The translations under genes and the position numbers were made by a program. The notes beneath the pieces are model-generated. The model was not told the DNA's origin and did no database searches. It was given only the letters and a program-made list of their open reading frames with translations. Positions 1 through 9,200 of a stretch of 64,000 nucleotides of DNA are shown here, in pieces. Position 1 is the stretch's first letter, and each line of letters starts with the position of its first letter. The stretch comes from an uncultured Eubacteriales bacterium (GTDB lineage: Bacteria; Bacillota; Clostridia; Oscillospirales; CAG-272), in the NCBI GenBank assembly GCA_934486825.1, contig CAKSQF010000013.1, positions 1 to 64,000 of the forward strand, written 5' to 3'.

Positions 1-279
1 TTGGTTCGGAATAGTGTAGTGCTGGCGGTCTATCTCTTGTTTTCGGTTGCTTGCTTCCTTACCGTACATGAGCATTCCTTTGGGAGGTAAAACAGGGCTG
101 CCGTTTTCTTCTTCAATTCCGATAACCAGATAGCCGCCGCCCACATTATCAATGTCATTTGCAAAAGCGCAGATACTATGGATAATGGGATTGGGGTTCC
201 AGTCCCCCTTGAACTCGATTCTGGTTGATTCAACGACCCGCTGATTGATCAGGTCATCCATATTGATGGGAAGTGCCAT
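1..279 (-). CDS. AlbA_2 (Schlafen-type) domain protein, N-terminal part, cut by window edge
   Basis: The first 93 codons are visible, read from an ATG at 279 that follows an AGGAGG box. Residues 1-65 match the start of AlbA_2/divergent-AAA4 proteins: an acidic-basic start, then ESTRIEFKGDW, then FANDIDNVGGGYLVIGIEE. Proteins of this family are nucleic-acid-binding regulators often found in accessory regions; no specific role is assigned here. The gene lies 37 bp downstream of the XRE regulator on the same strand, so the two are probably co-transcribed. After PPKG (about residue 68) the sequence no longer looks like the family, so the last 25 codons before the edge may belong to a rearranged or fused gene. 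The remainder lies outside the window. Confidence 0.6.
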   Translation of the reverse strand, partial: MALPINMDDLINQRVVESTRIEFKGDWNPNPIIHSICAFANDIDNVGGGYLVIGIEEENGSPVLPPKGMLMYGKEASNRKQEIDRQHYTIPNQ

Positions 280-316
280 TTCAAAAACCTCCTGCTGTTT
301 GTACATATCTATTATA

Positions 317-673
317 TCACCGAAAACGGCTTTTGTCAATAATTTCGCATAACTGATTCAAGGTTTCCTCGTCGATATTGCCTTTGGTGAGTGAGAATAT
401 AACTTTTTTCTTCTTTTCTTCCATCTCGGTAAGATCCACCTTCAACTGTGCCGTGGTATCGATGATGGTTTTCCGCAGTTTTTCCTTGTCGTGCTCCGAA
501 AGATCGTACGCCCGGATGACAAGCTCCTCCATTTCCGGCGGGATATTCCGCTTTCCGTTTTCAATCGTGGAAAGATAAGACGGCGACATGCCGAATTTTT
601 CTGCCATCGTGCGGGCACTGTCCCCCGTGTTGATGCGGATAATACGCAATAGTTTTCCGAATTCCGTAATCAT
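317..673 (-). CDS. XRE-family helix-turn-helix transcriptional regulator
   Basis: A 118-residue DNA-binding regulator. The HTH lies at about residues 8-60, with the typical pattern SARTMAEKFGMSPSYLSTIE followed by NGKR. The C-terminal half is a charged helical region rich in Glu and Lys. I chose the ATG at 673 because an AAGGAG box sits 9 nt upstream; an ATG 39 bp further upstream has no good ribosome site. A consensus promoter lies at 703-731, beside inverted repeats that could be its own operator. The next gene on this strand is the AlbA_2 protein. Regulators of this kind usually control a neighbouring accessory cassette; the target is unknown. Confidence 0.85.
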   Translation of the reverse strand: MITEFGKLLRIIRINTGDSARTMAEKFGMSPSYLSTIENGKRNIPPEMEELVIRAYDLSEHDKEKLRKTIIDTTAQLKVDLTEMEEKKKKVIFSLTKGNIDEETLNQLCEIIDKSRFR

Positions 674-702
674 TTCTTTATGCTCCTTTTTAGCATACCT
701 GT

Positions 703-731
703 ATTTTAGCACAAGTTTACATGTTTGTCAA
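703..731 (-). promoter_or_regulatory. Sigma-A type promoter of the XRE gene
   Basis: On the minus strand a perfect TTGACA (complement of 726-731) is followed after 17 bp by TAAAAT (complement of 703-708). It lies 30 bp upstream of the chosen XRE start. Confidence 0.7.
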
Positions 732-750
732 CGCCTGCAAAAAGGAAAGT

Positions 751-767
751 TGTCAATTCGATTGACA
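751..767. repeat. Inverted repeat, possible operator
   Basis: TGTCAAT-tcg-ATTGACA is a perfect 7-bp inverted repeat about 20 bp upstream of the -35 box of the XRE promoter. Flanking GTTTAC (from 716) and GTAAAC (to 778) form an outer pair. It could be a regulator-binding site; no hairpin-terminator T-run follows. Confidence 0.4.
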
Positions 768-1128
768 GTTTTGTAAACGGCAGACAAGGTGAGACGCCTC
801 TCCCGCATTTACGGGAAGATGAACGATACAGCCGGATACAAGATGCCGCGGACCCGAGACTCCCGGAAATCTGTATGCAACGCTTTTCTCCGGACCACAC
901 CGGGGATTAAAACGAAGTCGTCAGTTCAAGTCCTGTTTTTTGAAAAACAGGGCAAAATGCAACTCCTGAATTCAAATATTCCGCGAGGGGCGCAAAACAC
1001 TAAATATAGCAGCAAAAAAAGCACAAGACCTACTAAATCTTGTGCTTTTTTTGTTTTGTAGCTTTTTCGTACAACAAAGATGCTCCCCCCTGTAAGATTT
1101 AAACTTACAACTTACATTTCCCGGCACT
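768..1128. other. Intergenic stretch without a convincing gene
   Basis: Short open frames exist on both strands, but none has a ribosome site or recognisable protein. The only clear element is the bidirectional terminator at 1014-1052. The stretch separates the XRE cassette from the transposase remnant and is probably junk left by rearrangement. Confidence 0.5.
1014..1052. terminator. Bidirectional intrinsic terminator
   Basis: AAAAAAAGCACAAGA (1014-1028) pairs with TCTTGTGCTTTTTTT (1038-1052) across a 9-nt loop. It has A- and T-runs on both sides, so it can work in either direction. Confidence 0.85.
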
Positions 1129-1686
1129 TTATAGATAATCACTACCAATATCCAGAATTTTATTTTCATCAAGATGTAAGGATTTTAACCACTCATCCTT
1201 TTCCTTTTGTAGTTTACGGTAGCTTTCACTACCGGGATCGCAGAAAGACATCAATAGGTTATAATGTTTCAGTTTGTTCCTTACTTTATCATTCGGATCA
1301 TCCTCGTCCGAACAAGGTTTGCGGTATTGAATATAGAAAAGCCCAAAACTCGCCCAGCTGTATGCTTTCAAGTTTTGCTTTGCCGCTCGTTTGCAATATC
1401 TACGCCAGCAAAGCCGTAAAGACGACTGATGCTTACGCATCTGAAACTCTTCCCATTTAAAGTCAGGGATTAGATAACCTTTATCTTTTTTTACACGTTC
1501 GGGAAATAGTAAAATTCGAAGCTCTTCCTCGCTCATTCTTTGAATATCAGCAAATATAGTTTCGATTTTATTAAACCTATTTAAGACTTCCCACACAACA
1601 GTTCGTGAGCAACCGCAAAGCGTTGCAATTTGACTATTGTTGTTACCTTTTTGATAGTATTCGATAATTAACTTATATTTTACCAT
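1129..1686 (-). pseudogene. Truncated IS21-family transposase (IstA N-terminal part)
   Basis: The 185-codon frame starts like IS21 IstA: MVKYKLIIEYYQKG, then a Cys-containing HTH (TLCGCSRTVVWEVLNRF, residues 22-38). A LLFPE motif and a Y-x-x-x-F-x-x-x-Y segment follow near residues 105-120. In intact IstA an integrase (DDE) core of several hundred residues comes next. Here it is missing and replaced by about 60 unrelated residues before the stop, and no istB follows. It is therefore a dead remnant, possibly fused to the tail of another gene. This is the only insertion-sequence trace I found. Confidence 0.6.
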
Positions 1687-1808
1687 AAAAACACTCCATT
1701 TTATCGCCCTCTTTTACCCATATCCGTAGATACGGGAAAGTGTTCATTTTTATTGGCCACCCCCGATTTTGAGGCCTATTTTTCGGTTTTTGCGAAACTT
1801 GGAGAAGA

Positions 1809-1847
1809 AAAAAAGCAGTCGCTCTTTCTCAAGAATGACTGCTTTTT
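1809..1847 (-). terminator. Intrinsic terminator of ppdK
   Basis: AAAAAAGCAGTC (1809-1820) pairs with GACTGCTTTTT (1837-1847). On the minus strand the stem ends in a T-run, 45 bp beyond the ppdK stop. Confidence 0.8.
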
Positions 1848-1891
1848 GCTTGTTTTAGTATAAAATATGAGTTTTTAAGCCGTTTTTGACC

Positions 1892-4531
1892 TTATTTGGT
1901 CGCCCTCGGATTACGGATATTCGCCTGTGCAGCCGCAAGTCGTGCGATCGGTACTCTGAAAGGAGAACACGAAACATAGGTGAGTCCGAGCTTGTTGCAG
2001 AACTCAATCGACGAGGGATCGCCGCCGTGCTCGCCGCAAATGCCGATGTGCATGTTCGGGCGAACCTTTCTTCCGAGCGTTACAGCCAGCTCCATAAGCT
2101 TTCCTACACCGACCTGGTCAAGCTTTGCAAAAGGATCGTTTTCGAAAATCTTGTTTTCATAGTAGGAGTTGAGGAACTTGCCGGCGTCATCACGGGAGAA
2201 GCCGTAGGTCATCTGTGTGAGGTCGTTTGTGCCGAAGCAGAAGAATTCAGCTTCTTTTGCAATTTCGTCTGCGGTAAGTGCTGCTCTCGGAATCTCGATC
2301 ATCGTTCCGACTTCATACTTGAGATCAACACCTGCATCTGCGATGACAGCGTCAGCTGTCTTTACAACAACATCCTTAACGAACTTGAGCTCTTTGATCT
2401 CGCCTACAAGAGGAATCATGATCTCGGGAACGATCGTCCAGTCGGGGTGCTTCTTCTTTACGTTGATGGCAGCCTTTATTACCGCTTTGGTCTGCATCTT
2501 TGCGATTTCGGGATATGTGACCGCAAGACGGCATCCGCGGTGACCCATCATCGGGTTGAACTCGTGAAGGGAATTGATGATGTTCTTTATTGTCTCAACC
2601 GATTTGCCCTGAGTCTTTGCGAGAAGCTCAATGTCAGCTTCTTCGGTAGGAACAAATTCGTGAAGCGGAGGATCAAGGAAACGGATGGTTACGGGATTGC
2701 CTTCAAGAGCCTCGTAAAGCTTCTCAAAGTCGCCCTGCTGCATCGGTTCGATCTTGTCAAGTGCAGCTTCTCTCTCTTCAACAGTGTCGGAGCAGATCAT
2801 TTCACGGAACGCGGCAATTCTCGAAGCCTCAAAGAACATGTGCTCGGTGCGGCAAAGACCGATTCCCTCGGCGCCGAGTTCACGTGCCTTCTTTGCGTCA
2901 GCCGGAGTATCCGCATTTGTTCTGACCTGAAGCTTTCTGAACTTGTCAGCCCATGACATTACTCTGCCGAATTCGCCTGCGATTGTAGCGTCAACGGTAG
3001 GAATAATTCCGTCGTAAATGTTGCCGGTGGTACCGTCTATCGAAATAGCGTCACCCTCGTGATATACCTTGCCTGCAAGCTCAAACTTCTTGTTTTCTTC
3101 ATCCATCTTGATGTCACCGCAGCCGGAAACACAGCAGGTTCCCATTCCGCGTGCAACAACTGCAGCATGAGATGTCATACCGCCGCGGACGGTAAGAATA
3201 CCCTGAGCGGCTTTCATACCGGTAATGTCTTCGGGAGATGTCTCAAGACGTACAAGAACTACCTTTTCGCCGCGAGCCTTCCATTCGACTGCATCTTCTG
3301 CGGAGAATACGATCTTGCCGCATGCAGCTCCGGGAGAAGCGCCGAGACCCTTTCCGACCGGGTTTGCAGCCTTGAGCGCCTTTGCGTCGAACTGCGGATG
3401 GAGAAGTGTGTCAAGGTTACGGGGATCGATCATAAGAACTGCTTCTTCTTCGGTTCTCATGCCTTCGTCAACAAGATCGCATGCGATCTTGAGAGCTGCC
3501 TGTGCGGTTCTCTTGCCGTTACGTGTCTGGAGCATGTAGAGTTTGCCGTGTTCGACGGTAAATTCCATGTCCTGCATATCTCTGTAATGCTGTTCAAGAG
3601 TCTTGCAGACCTGATTGAACTGCCTGAAGGCTTCGGGGAACTTTTCTTCCATTTCGGAAATGTGCATAGGTGTACGTACACCTGCAACAACGTCCTCGCC
3701 CTGTGCATTGGTAAGGAATTCGCCGAAGAGTCCCTTTGCGCCTGTCGCGGGGTCACGGGTGAATGCAACGCCTGTGCCGCAGTCGTCACCCATGTTGCCG
3801 AATGCCATCATCTGTACGTTTACGGCTGTGCCCCAGCTGTAAGGAATGTCGTTGTCACGACGGTATACGTTCGCACGGGGGTTGTCCCACGAACGGAATA
3901 CTGCCTTGATTGCGCCGATAAGCTGATCCTTCGGGTCGGAAGGGAAGTCGGAGCCGATCTTGCTCTTGTATTCTGCCTTGAACTCGTTTGCAAGCTCCTT
4001 GAGGTCGTCCGCATTGAGCTCAACGTCAAAATGAACGCCCTTCTTTTCCTTCATGGCGTCGATAAGCTGCTCAAAGTATTTCTTTCCGACTTCCATAACG
4101 ACGTCGGAATACATCTGGATAAATCTTCTGTAGCAGTCCCAAGCCCATCTGGGATTGCCGGACATAGCGGAAATTGTTTCAACAACCTCCTCGTTAAGAC
4201 CGAGATTGAGGATAGTGTCCATCATGCCGGGCATGGATGCGCGGGCACCCGAACGAACCGAAACGAGAAGAGGATTTTTCTTGTCACCGAATTTCTTGCC
4301 GGTCACCTTTTCCATCTTTGCGATGTACTCCATGATCTCAGCCATAATCTCGTCGTTGATCTGTCTGCCGTCCTCGTAATACTGTGTGCAGGCTTCCGTT
4401 GTAATTGTAAAGCCCTGGGGAACGGGGAGACCGATGTTTGTCATCTCTGCGAGGTTTGCACCTTTGCCACCGAGAAGTTCACGCATGTTTGCATTACCTT
4501 CAGTAAAAAGGTAGCAATACTTTTTTGCCAT
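1892..4531 (-). CDS. ppdK: Pyruvate, phosphate dikinase
   Basis: Interconverts pyruvate + ATP + phosphate and phosphoenolpyruvate + AMP + pyrophosphate in the cytoplasm, a common glycolytic or anaplerotic step in anaerobic Clostridia. The 879 residues are the normal full length. The N-terminal ATP-grasp part carries LLGGKGANLAEM near the start. The central phosphohistidine is in GGMTSHAAVVARGMG, with the His at residue 455. The C-terminal PEP/pyruvate barrel has ICGEHGGDP with Cys832. GGAGGT lies 10 nt before the ATG. The gene is monocistronic, with its own promoter at 4586-4613 and terminator at 1809-1847. Several long open frames on the opposite strand are codon-bias shadows. Confidence 0.98.
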   Translation of the reverse strand: MAKKYCYLFTEGNANMRELLGGKGANLAEMTNIGLPVPQGFTITTEACTQYYEDGRQINDEIMAEIMEYIAKMEKVTGKKFGDKKNPLLVSVRSGARASMPGMMDTILNLGLNEEVVETISAMSGNPRWAWDCYRRFIQMYSDVVMEVGKKYFEQLIDAMKEKKGVHFDVELNADDLKELANEFKAEYKSKIGSDFPSDPKDQLIGAIKAVFRSWDNPRANVYRRDNDIPYSWGTAVNVQMMAFGNMGDDCGTGVAFTRDPATGAKGLFGEFLTNAQGEDVVAGVRTPMHISEMEEKFPEAFRQFNQVCKTLEQHYRDMQDMEFTVEHGKLYMLQTRNGKRTAQAALKIACDLVDEGMRTEEEAVLMIDPRNLDTLLHPQFDAKALKAANPVGKGLGASPGAACGKIVFSAEDAVEWKARGEKVVLVRLETSPEDITGMKAAQGILTVRGGMTSHAAVVARGMGTCCVSGCGDIKMDEENKKFELAGKVYHEGDAISIDGTTGNIYDGIIPTVDATIAGEFGRVMSWADKFRKLQVRTNADTPADAKKARELGAEGIGLCRTEHMFFEASRIAAFREMICSDTVEEREAALDKIEPMQQGDFEKLYEALEGNPVTIRFLDPPLHEFVPTEEADIELLAKTQGKSVETIKNIINSLHEFNPMMGHRGCRLAVTYPEIAKMQTKAVIKAAINVKKKHPDWTIVPEIMIPLVGEIKELKFVKDVVVKTADAVIADAGVDLKYEVGTMIEIPRAALTADEIAKEAEFFCFGTNDLTQMTYGFSRDDAGKFLNSYYENKIFENDPFAKLDQVGVGKLMELAVTLGRKVRPNMHIGICGEHGGDPSSIEFCNKLGLTYVSCSPFRVPIARLAAAQANIRNPRATK

Positions 4532-4585
4532 AAACTTTATACCTCCATATAAATTTGAAAACTAACGGCTTTTAAGCACCAGTTC

Positions 4586-4613
4586 ATTATAACACACATT
4601 GAGTAAAAATCAA
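4586..4613 (-). promoter_or_regulatory. Promoter of ppdK
   Basis: On the minus strand TTGATT (complement of 4608-4613) is followed after 16 bp by TATAAT (complement of 4586-4591), about 55 bp upstream of the ppdK start. Confidence 0.65.
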
Positions 4614-4661
4614 TCGCTTAAAAGAATATTTACAAATAATTAACTTTTTGAAAATCGATTT

Positions 4662-4690
4662 GCTCTCTTTATACTTGAAAAAAAGAGAGC
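4662..4690. repeat. Inverted repeat overlapping the glmU promoter
   Basis: GCTCTCTTT (4662-4670) and AAAGAGAGC (4682-4690) form a perfect 9-bp inverted repeat. It straddles the -35 box and part of the spacer of the promoter at 4675-4703, a typical operator position. No T-run follows, so it is not a terminator. Confidence 0.45.
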
Positions 4691-4703
4691 TTTGGTGTAG
4701 AAT
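4675..4703 (+). promoter_or_regulatory. Promoter of the glmU-pth-mfd operon
   Basis: TTGAAA (4675-4680), 17-bp spacer, TAGAAT (4698-4703). A second candidate, TTGAAA at 4648 with TATACT, lies just upstream. Confidence 0.55.
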
Positions 4704-4751
4704 ATGAAATGTCCGCATGTGTGCGGAATTATTATCGAGGAGATTGTATTG

Positions 4752-5585
4752 ATGTTTGAAGCAGACGAAATAAATGATTTTTTGGACAGTATCGGTCTTC
4801 CCGCCGATACCTGTATTTGTTTTGAAAGTCTTTACGACCTGAACAGGGCGGGTATCGTCAGTGATATTGAGATAAAAAACGTAAAAAATATTACCGACTG
4901 GTATGATCTTGTCACGACGGTCAATATAAGATCGCTTATGATGCATATGGAAAACGGCGTCCGTTTTCTGACTTTTGACGGTGTGCTTGTCTCTCCTTTT
5001 GCAAAGATAGGAAAGAATACCGTTCTTCATCCCAATACCGAGATAAGAAAAAATGTCGAGATCGGTGAAAACTGCGATATCGGTCCGTGCAGTGTCCTGT
5101 CCGGAAGCAGGATAGGCAATAACTGCGCGGTAAATGCGACTCAGATGTATGACAGCGTCATGGACGATAACGTAAAGATCGGACCGTTCAGCCATATCAG
5201 ACCGAACTCTCACCTGTGCGAGGGAGCAAAGATCGGCGATTTTGTTGAGATAAAGAATTCGACGATCGGTAAAGACAGCCACGCTTCTCATCTCACATAT
5301 ATCGGTGATTCGGATGTCGGCGAGAGGGTCAATTTCGGATGCGGTACGGTCACAAGTAATTATAACGGATATTCAAAGGCACGGTGCAGAATCGGGGACG
5401 ATGCGTTTGTAGGATGTAATACAAATCTGATTGCTCCGGTGACGGTCGGTAAGGGCGCATATACGGCAGCGGGTTCCACTATAAACAAGGATGTGCCCGA
5501 CGGTGCACTCGGCATTGCACGTGAGAGACAGACAAATAAAGAAGGCTGGGCAGACCGCTTCAGGGAGCTTAACAAGAAAAAATGA
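4752..5585 (+). CDS. GlmU-like acetyltransferase, lacking the uridylyltransferase domain
   Basis: A 277-residue protein equivalent to the C-terminal half of GlmU, which acetylates glucosamine-1-phosphate on the way to UDP-GlcNAc. Residues 1-75 are an N-terminal segment with no nucleotidyltransferase signature. From about residue 80 a left-handed beta-helix of hexapeptide repeats begins (IGKNTVL, IGENCDIG, IGNNCAV). The catalytic His is in SHLTYIGD (His180), followed by GCGTVTSNYNG, the acetyl-CoA site region. The ATG at 4752 is preferred because GAGGAG lies 9 nt upstream; an ATG 48 bp earlier has no site. The stop overlaps the pth start (ATGA). The first step, UTP to UDP-GlcNAc, must be made by another gene, or this enzyme acts on a different sugar-1-phosphate. 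Confidence 0.85.
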   Translation: MFEADEINDFLDSIGLPADTCICFESLYDLNRAGIVSDIEIKNVKNITDWYDLVTTVNIRSLMMHMENGVRFLTFDGVLVSPFAKIGKNTVLHPNTEIRKNVEIGENCDIGPCSVLSGSRIGNNCAVNATQMYDSVMDDNVKIGPFSHIRPNSHLCEGAKIGDFVEIKNSTIGKDSHASHLTYIGDSDVGERVNFGCGTVTSNYNGYSKARCRIGDDAFVGCNTNLIAPVTVGKGAYTAAGSTINKDVPDGALGIARERQTNKEGWADRFRELNKKK

Positions 5586-6217
5586 GTAATATTTTTGACA
5601 TTTTCAGGCAGATCGAAAATAAAAGTCCGGGTCCGATGCCGCCCGTCGGATGGATCGTGGTCGGACTCGGAAATCCCGGATCGCAATATGAACAAACGCG
5701 CCATAATAACGGATTTATGGCGCTTGATCTGTTTGCGGCAAAACATAATGTGAAGGTAAACGAAGGAAAGTTTCACGCTCTTTGCGCAAGGACCGCCGTT
5801 TCGGATGTCGGCGTGCTGCTCATGAAGCCGCAGACTTTTATGAATAATTCGGGTGTTGCGGTAAAAGAGGCTGTCGATTTTTATAAGACAGACCCAAGCC
5901 ACGTTCTCGTGTTTTCGGATGATATTTCACTTGATGTGGGAAGAATAAGGATAAGAAAAAGCGGAAGCGCGGGCGGACATAACGGACTGAAGAGTATTAT
6001 AGCGATGCTCGGGGGCGACTCCTTTCCGCGTGTGAAGATCGGTACCGGAAACAAACCCCATCCCGACTACGATCTTGCCGATTGGGTGCTCGGCAGATAC
6101 GGAAAAGAAGATTTCGAAAAGCTGTCCGCGGCGCTCGATCACGCGGCAGACGCGGCGGAGCTTGTTATCCGCGGGCAGATCGAAGAAGCAATGAACAAAT
6201 TCAACCGACAGGGCTAA
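5582..6217 (+). CDS. pth: Peptidyl-tRNA hydrolase
   Basis: Cleaves peptidyl-tRNA released from stalled ribosomes. It is 211 residues long, about 20 longer than usual because of an N-terminal extension (MSNIFDIFRQIE...) before the conserved core. The core shows VGLGNPG, then TRHNNGF with the catalytic His41, then MKPQTFMNNSG and SAGGHNGLKSI. The start overlaps the glmU stop by 4 bp, indicating translational coupling. mfd follows after 27 bp. The pth-mfd neighbourhood is common in Bacillota. Confidence 0.97.
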   Translation: MSNIFDIFRQIENKSPGPMPPVGWIVVGLGNPGSQYEQTRHNNGFMALDLFAAKHNVKVNEGKFHALCARTAVSDVGVLLMKPQTFMNNSGVAVKEAVDFYKTDPSHVLVFSDDISLDVGRIRIRKSGSAGGHNGLKSIIAMLGGDSFPRVKIGTGNKPHPDYDLADWVLGRYGKEDFEKLSAALDHAADAAELVIRGQIEEAMNKFNRQG

Positions 6218-6244
6218 AACCGTCCGACCGGTAATTTTTTGTGT

Positions 6245-9200
6245 ATGAACGAATTATCAGACATTCTGCGCAGTCAGCGCGAGTATAAACAAATAATTGA
6301 GCGTCTCGGCGAAAAACGCGGAAAAAAACTGCCTCTCCTCGTGACGCAGATGTGCGAGGGAGTGCGTGACCTTTTTGTTGCGACACTGACACAGGATCGT
6401 ATGAACAAAAACAGTCCTGTTCTCGGTATTCTTCCGTCAGAGAAGGATGTGTCCAGACTTTCGGCGGCGCTTTCGGATTTCGGACTTGACGTGAAGACCT
6501 ATCCGATGCGCGACTTTGTTTTCACCGAGATGTCGGCATCGCATGAATTCGAATGTGAACGGATATCGGTCCTGAGTGCGGTCGCGGCAAATTCCTGCGA
6601 CGTTGTTCTGACAACTCCGGATGCGGCAGTGCAGTATACGATGCCGTGGGATGTGCTGTCTGCACGTACCTTTGAAATAAACGAGTCATCGACAGTCGAT
6701 ACGGAAAAAATTGCAGAAACTCTCCTTGACTGCGGATATGTCCGCGTACCGATGGTCGATTCGCCGGGTCAGTTTTCGCAGCGCGGTGATATTCTTGATA
6801 TTTTTCCGCCGAATACCGACGATCCGGTCAGAATAGAGACATTCGGTGAAGAAATCGACAGGATCAGTTCGTTTGACGTCATGACACAGCGAAGAATTGA
6901 TGGGTTGACAAGAATCGTTATTTCTCCGGTGCGCGAGGTGATTCCGGATGCGGCAGTGAAAAAATCGCTTGCCGAAGCGATAAGGCAAAGGATAAAAAAA
7001 GCAAAGGAGGATTCGGTAAAGAACGTATGCCGCGGAGAGCTTGAAAAGCTGGAAAGCGGCAGGGAACTGCTTTCGATAGATAAATATATTTCGTTTATCT
7101 ACCCGCAGAAGCAGTGCCTTACCGATTACTTTTCTCCCGAATCGACTGTCTTTGTTCAGGATTATAACGGTGTTGTTGACAGACTTCATTCTTATGTTTT
7201 CAGAGAAAACGAATCATTTCTGAAACTCCTTGAAGACGGAATTGTCGATCCCGGATACAGCAGGCATTATGCGGATGAAAACATTTTTGCCGAATATATA
7301 AAAACCAAGCGGACACTGATACTCAATACCTTTACGGTATCAATGGGCGGGATGGAACTTTCGGATATATATCCGATTCCGTCGAGACCGACGGCGGGAT
7401 TTGCCGATGATCCGTCGGCGCTGTATGAAGAGCTTGACAATTATCTCGGCTCTCATTATAAGATAAGAGTGTTGTGCGACAGCGGGCAGGGAGCCGAGAA
7501 TCTTTTGCGCGAGCTTGTTGCAAAGGGATATTCTGCGTCGCTTTCGGAAAACGAAGCCGATATAAGACTTGTCGTTGCTCCCGATCTGCCCGGGTTTGAA
7601 CTGCCGACATCAAGGTTTGCGGCTGTATCAGCATGCAGGGGAAGATCGGGCAGCCCGAAGAAAAACAGGACGATCGTAAGGACCGCGAGAAAAAAGAGAA
7701 GCGATGCCGAAAAAATACTTTCATATACCGATCTGTCCGAGGGAGATTTTGTTGTTCATGTTACTCACGGTATCGGTGTATACTGCGGAGTGGAGAGCCT
7801 TAATGTCGGCGGTTGCAGGCGCGACTTCATAAAAATCAAATACGCAGGTGACGATCTGCTCTATCTTCCGTGCAATCAGCTTGATAACCTTTCAAAGTAT
7901 ATAGGTGCCGGAGAGGGAACCGGGGTAAGATTGTCGAAAATGGGCTCCTCCGACTGGTCCAAAACGACCGCAAAGGTCAAGAGCGCAACAAAGGAAATGG
8001 CAAAAGAGCTGATCTCGCTTTATGCGACGCGTATGCGGAAAAGCGGATTTGCTTTTGCCAAGGATGATTCGATCGACCGTGAATTTGCCGATACATTCGA
8101 GTATGACGAAACGCCGGGACAGCTTGATGCCATTGAAGATATCCGCCGCGATATGGAGTCGTCTCATCCGATGGACAGACTGCTTTGCGGGGATGTCGGC
8201 TACGGAAAAACAGAGGTTGCGCTCCGTGCCGCATTTAAGGCGGTTCAGAGCAACAAGCAGGTGGCTGTGCTCGTTCCGACAACCATTCTTGCTCTTCAGC
8301 ATTTTCAGACATTTGTGTCGCGCATGAGGGGCTTCCCCGTTTCGGTCGATATGATATCGAGATTCTGTACTCCGAAGCAGCAGGAGGTTTCGATCCGTCG
8401 GCTTGAACGCGGAGAAACCGATATCATCATCGGAACGCACAGACTGCTTTCAAAGGATATAAAGTTCCGTGATCTCGGACTTGTAATCGTCGATGAAGAA
8501 CAGCGGTTCGGCGTCGCACAGAAGGAAAAGCTGAAGGCACTTACCGAAAATGTCGATGTGCTGACACTTACCGCAACTCCGATACCGAGAACAATGAATA
8601 TGGCTCTGAGCGGGATAAGGGATATGTCGGTGCTTGAAGAAGCACCCGCCGACCGTATGCCGGTTCAGACATATGTGACCGAGCACGATGATAGACTGAT
8701 AAGCGAGGCAATCAGAAGAGAAATGCGCAGAGGCGGACAGGTTTTCTACCTTTGCAACCGGATAAACCGCATTGATTCGATTGTGGCAAAGCTTTCCGAA
8801 ATGATACCCGATGCAAGAATAGGCGTGGGACACGGTCAGATGGATAAGGAGGAGCTGTCCGATGTCTGGCATCGGATGATCTCCGGGGATATAGATATAC
8901 TTGTCTGCACAACAATCATCGAAACCGGTGTGGATGTTCCGAATGCAAACACACTGATTATCGAAAACGCCGATCAGATGGGACTTTCTCAGCTTCATCA
9001 GATCAGAGGACGTGTCGGACGTTCGGGCAGACGCGCTTATGCTTATTTCACCTATCCGAGCGGTAAGGTTCTGACTGAAATCGCAGAAAAGCGGCTTGAG
9101 GCAATACGTGATTTTACCGAATTCGGTGCGGGCTTCCGCATTGCCGTGAGGGATCTTGAGATAAGAGGCGCGGGCGATCTTCTCGGTGCGGATCAGCACG

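Noticed and set aside
725..1061. Two overlapping plus-strand frames of 61 and 90 codons
   Set aside because: No ribosome sites, no family resemblance, and one runs through the terminator at 1014-1052.
1886..4552. Long open frames (up to 497 codons) on the plus strand opposite ppdK
   Set aside because: They lie wholly antisense to a clear full-length ppdK, have Cys/His-rich unlikely compositions and no ribosome sites; they result from codon bias.
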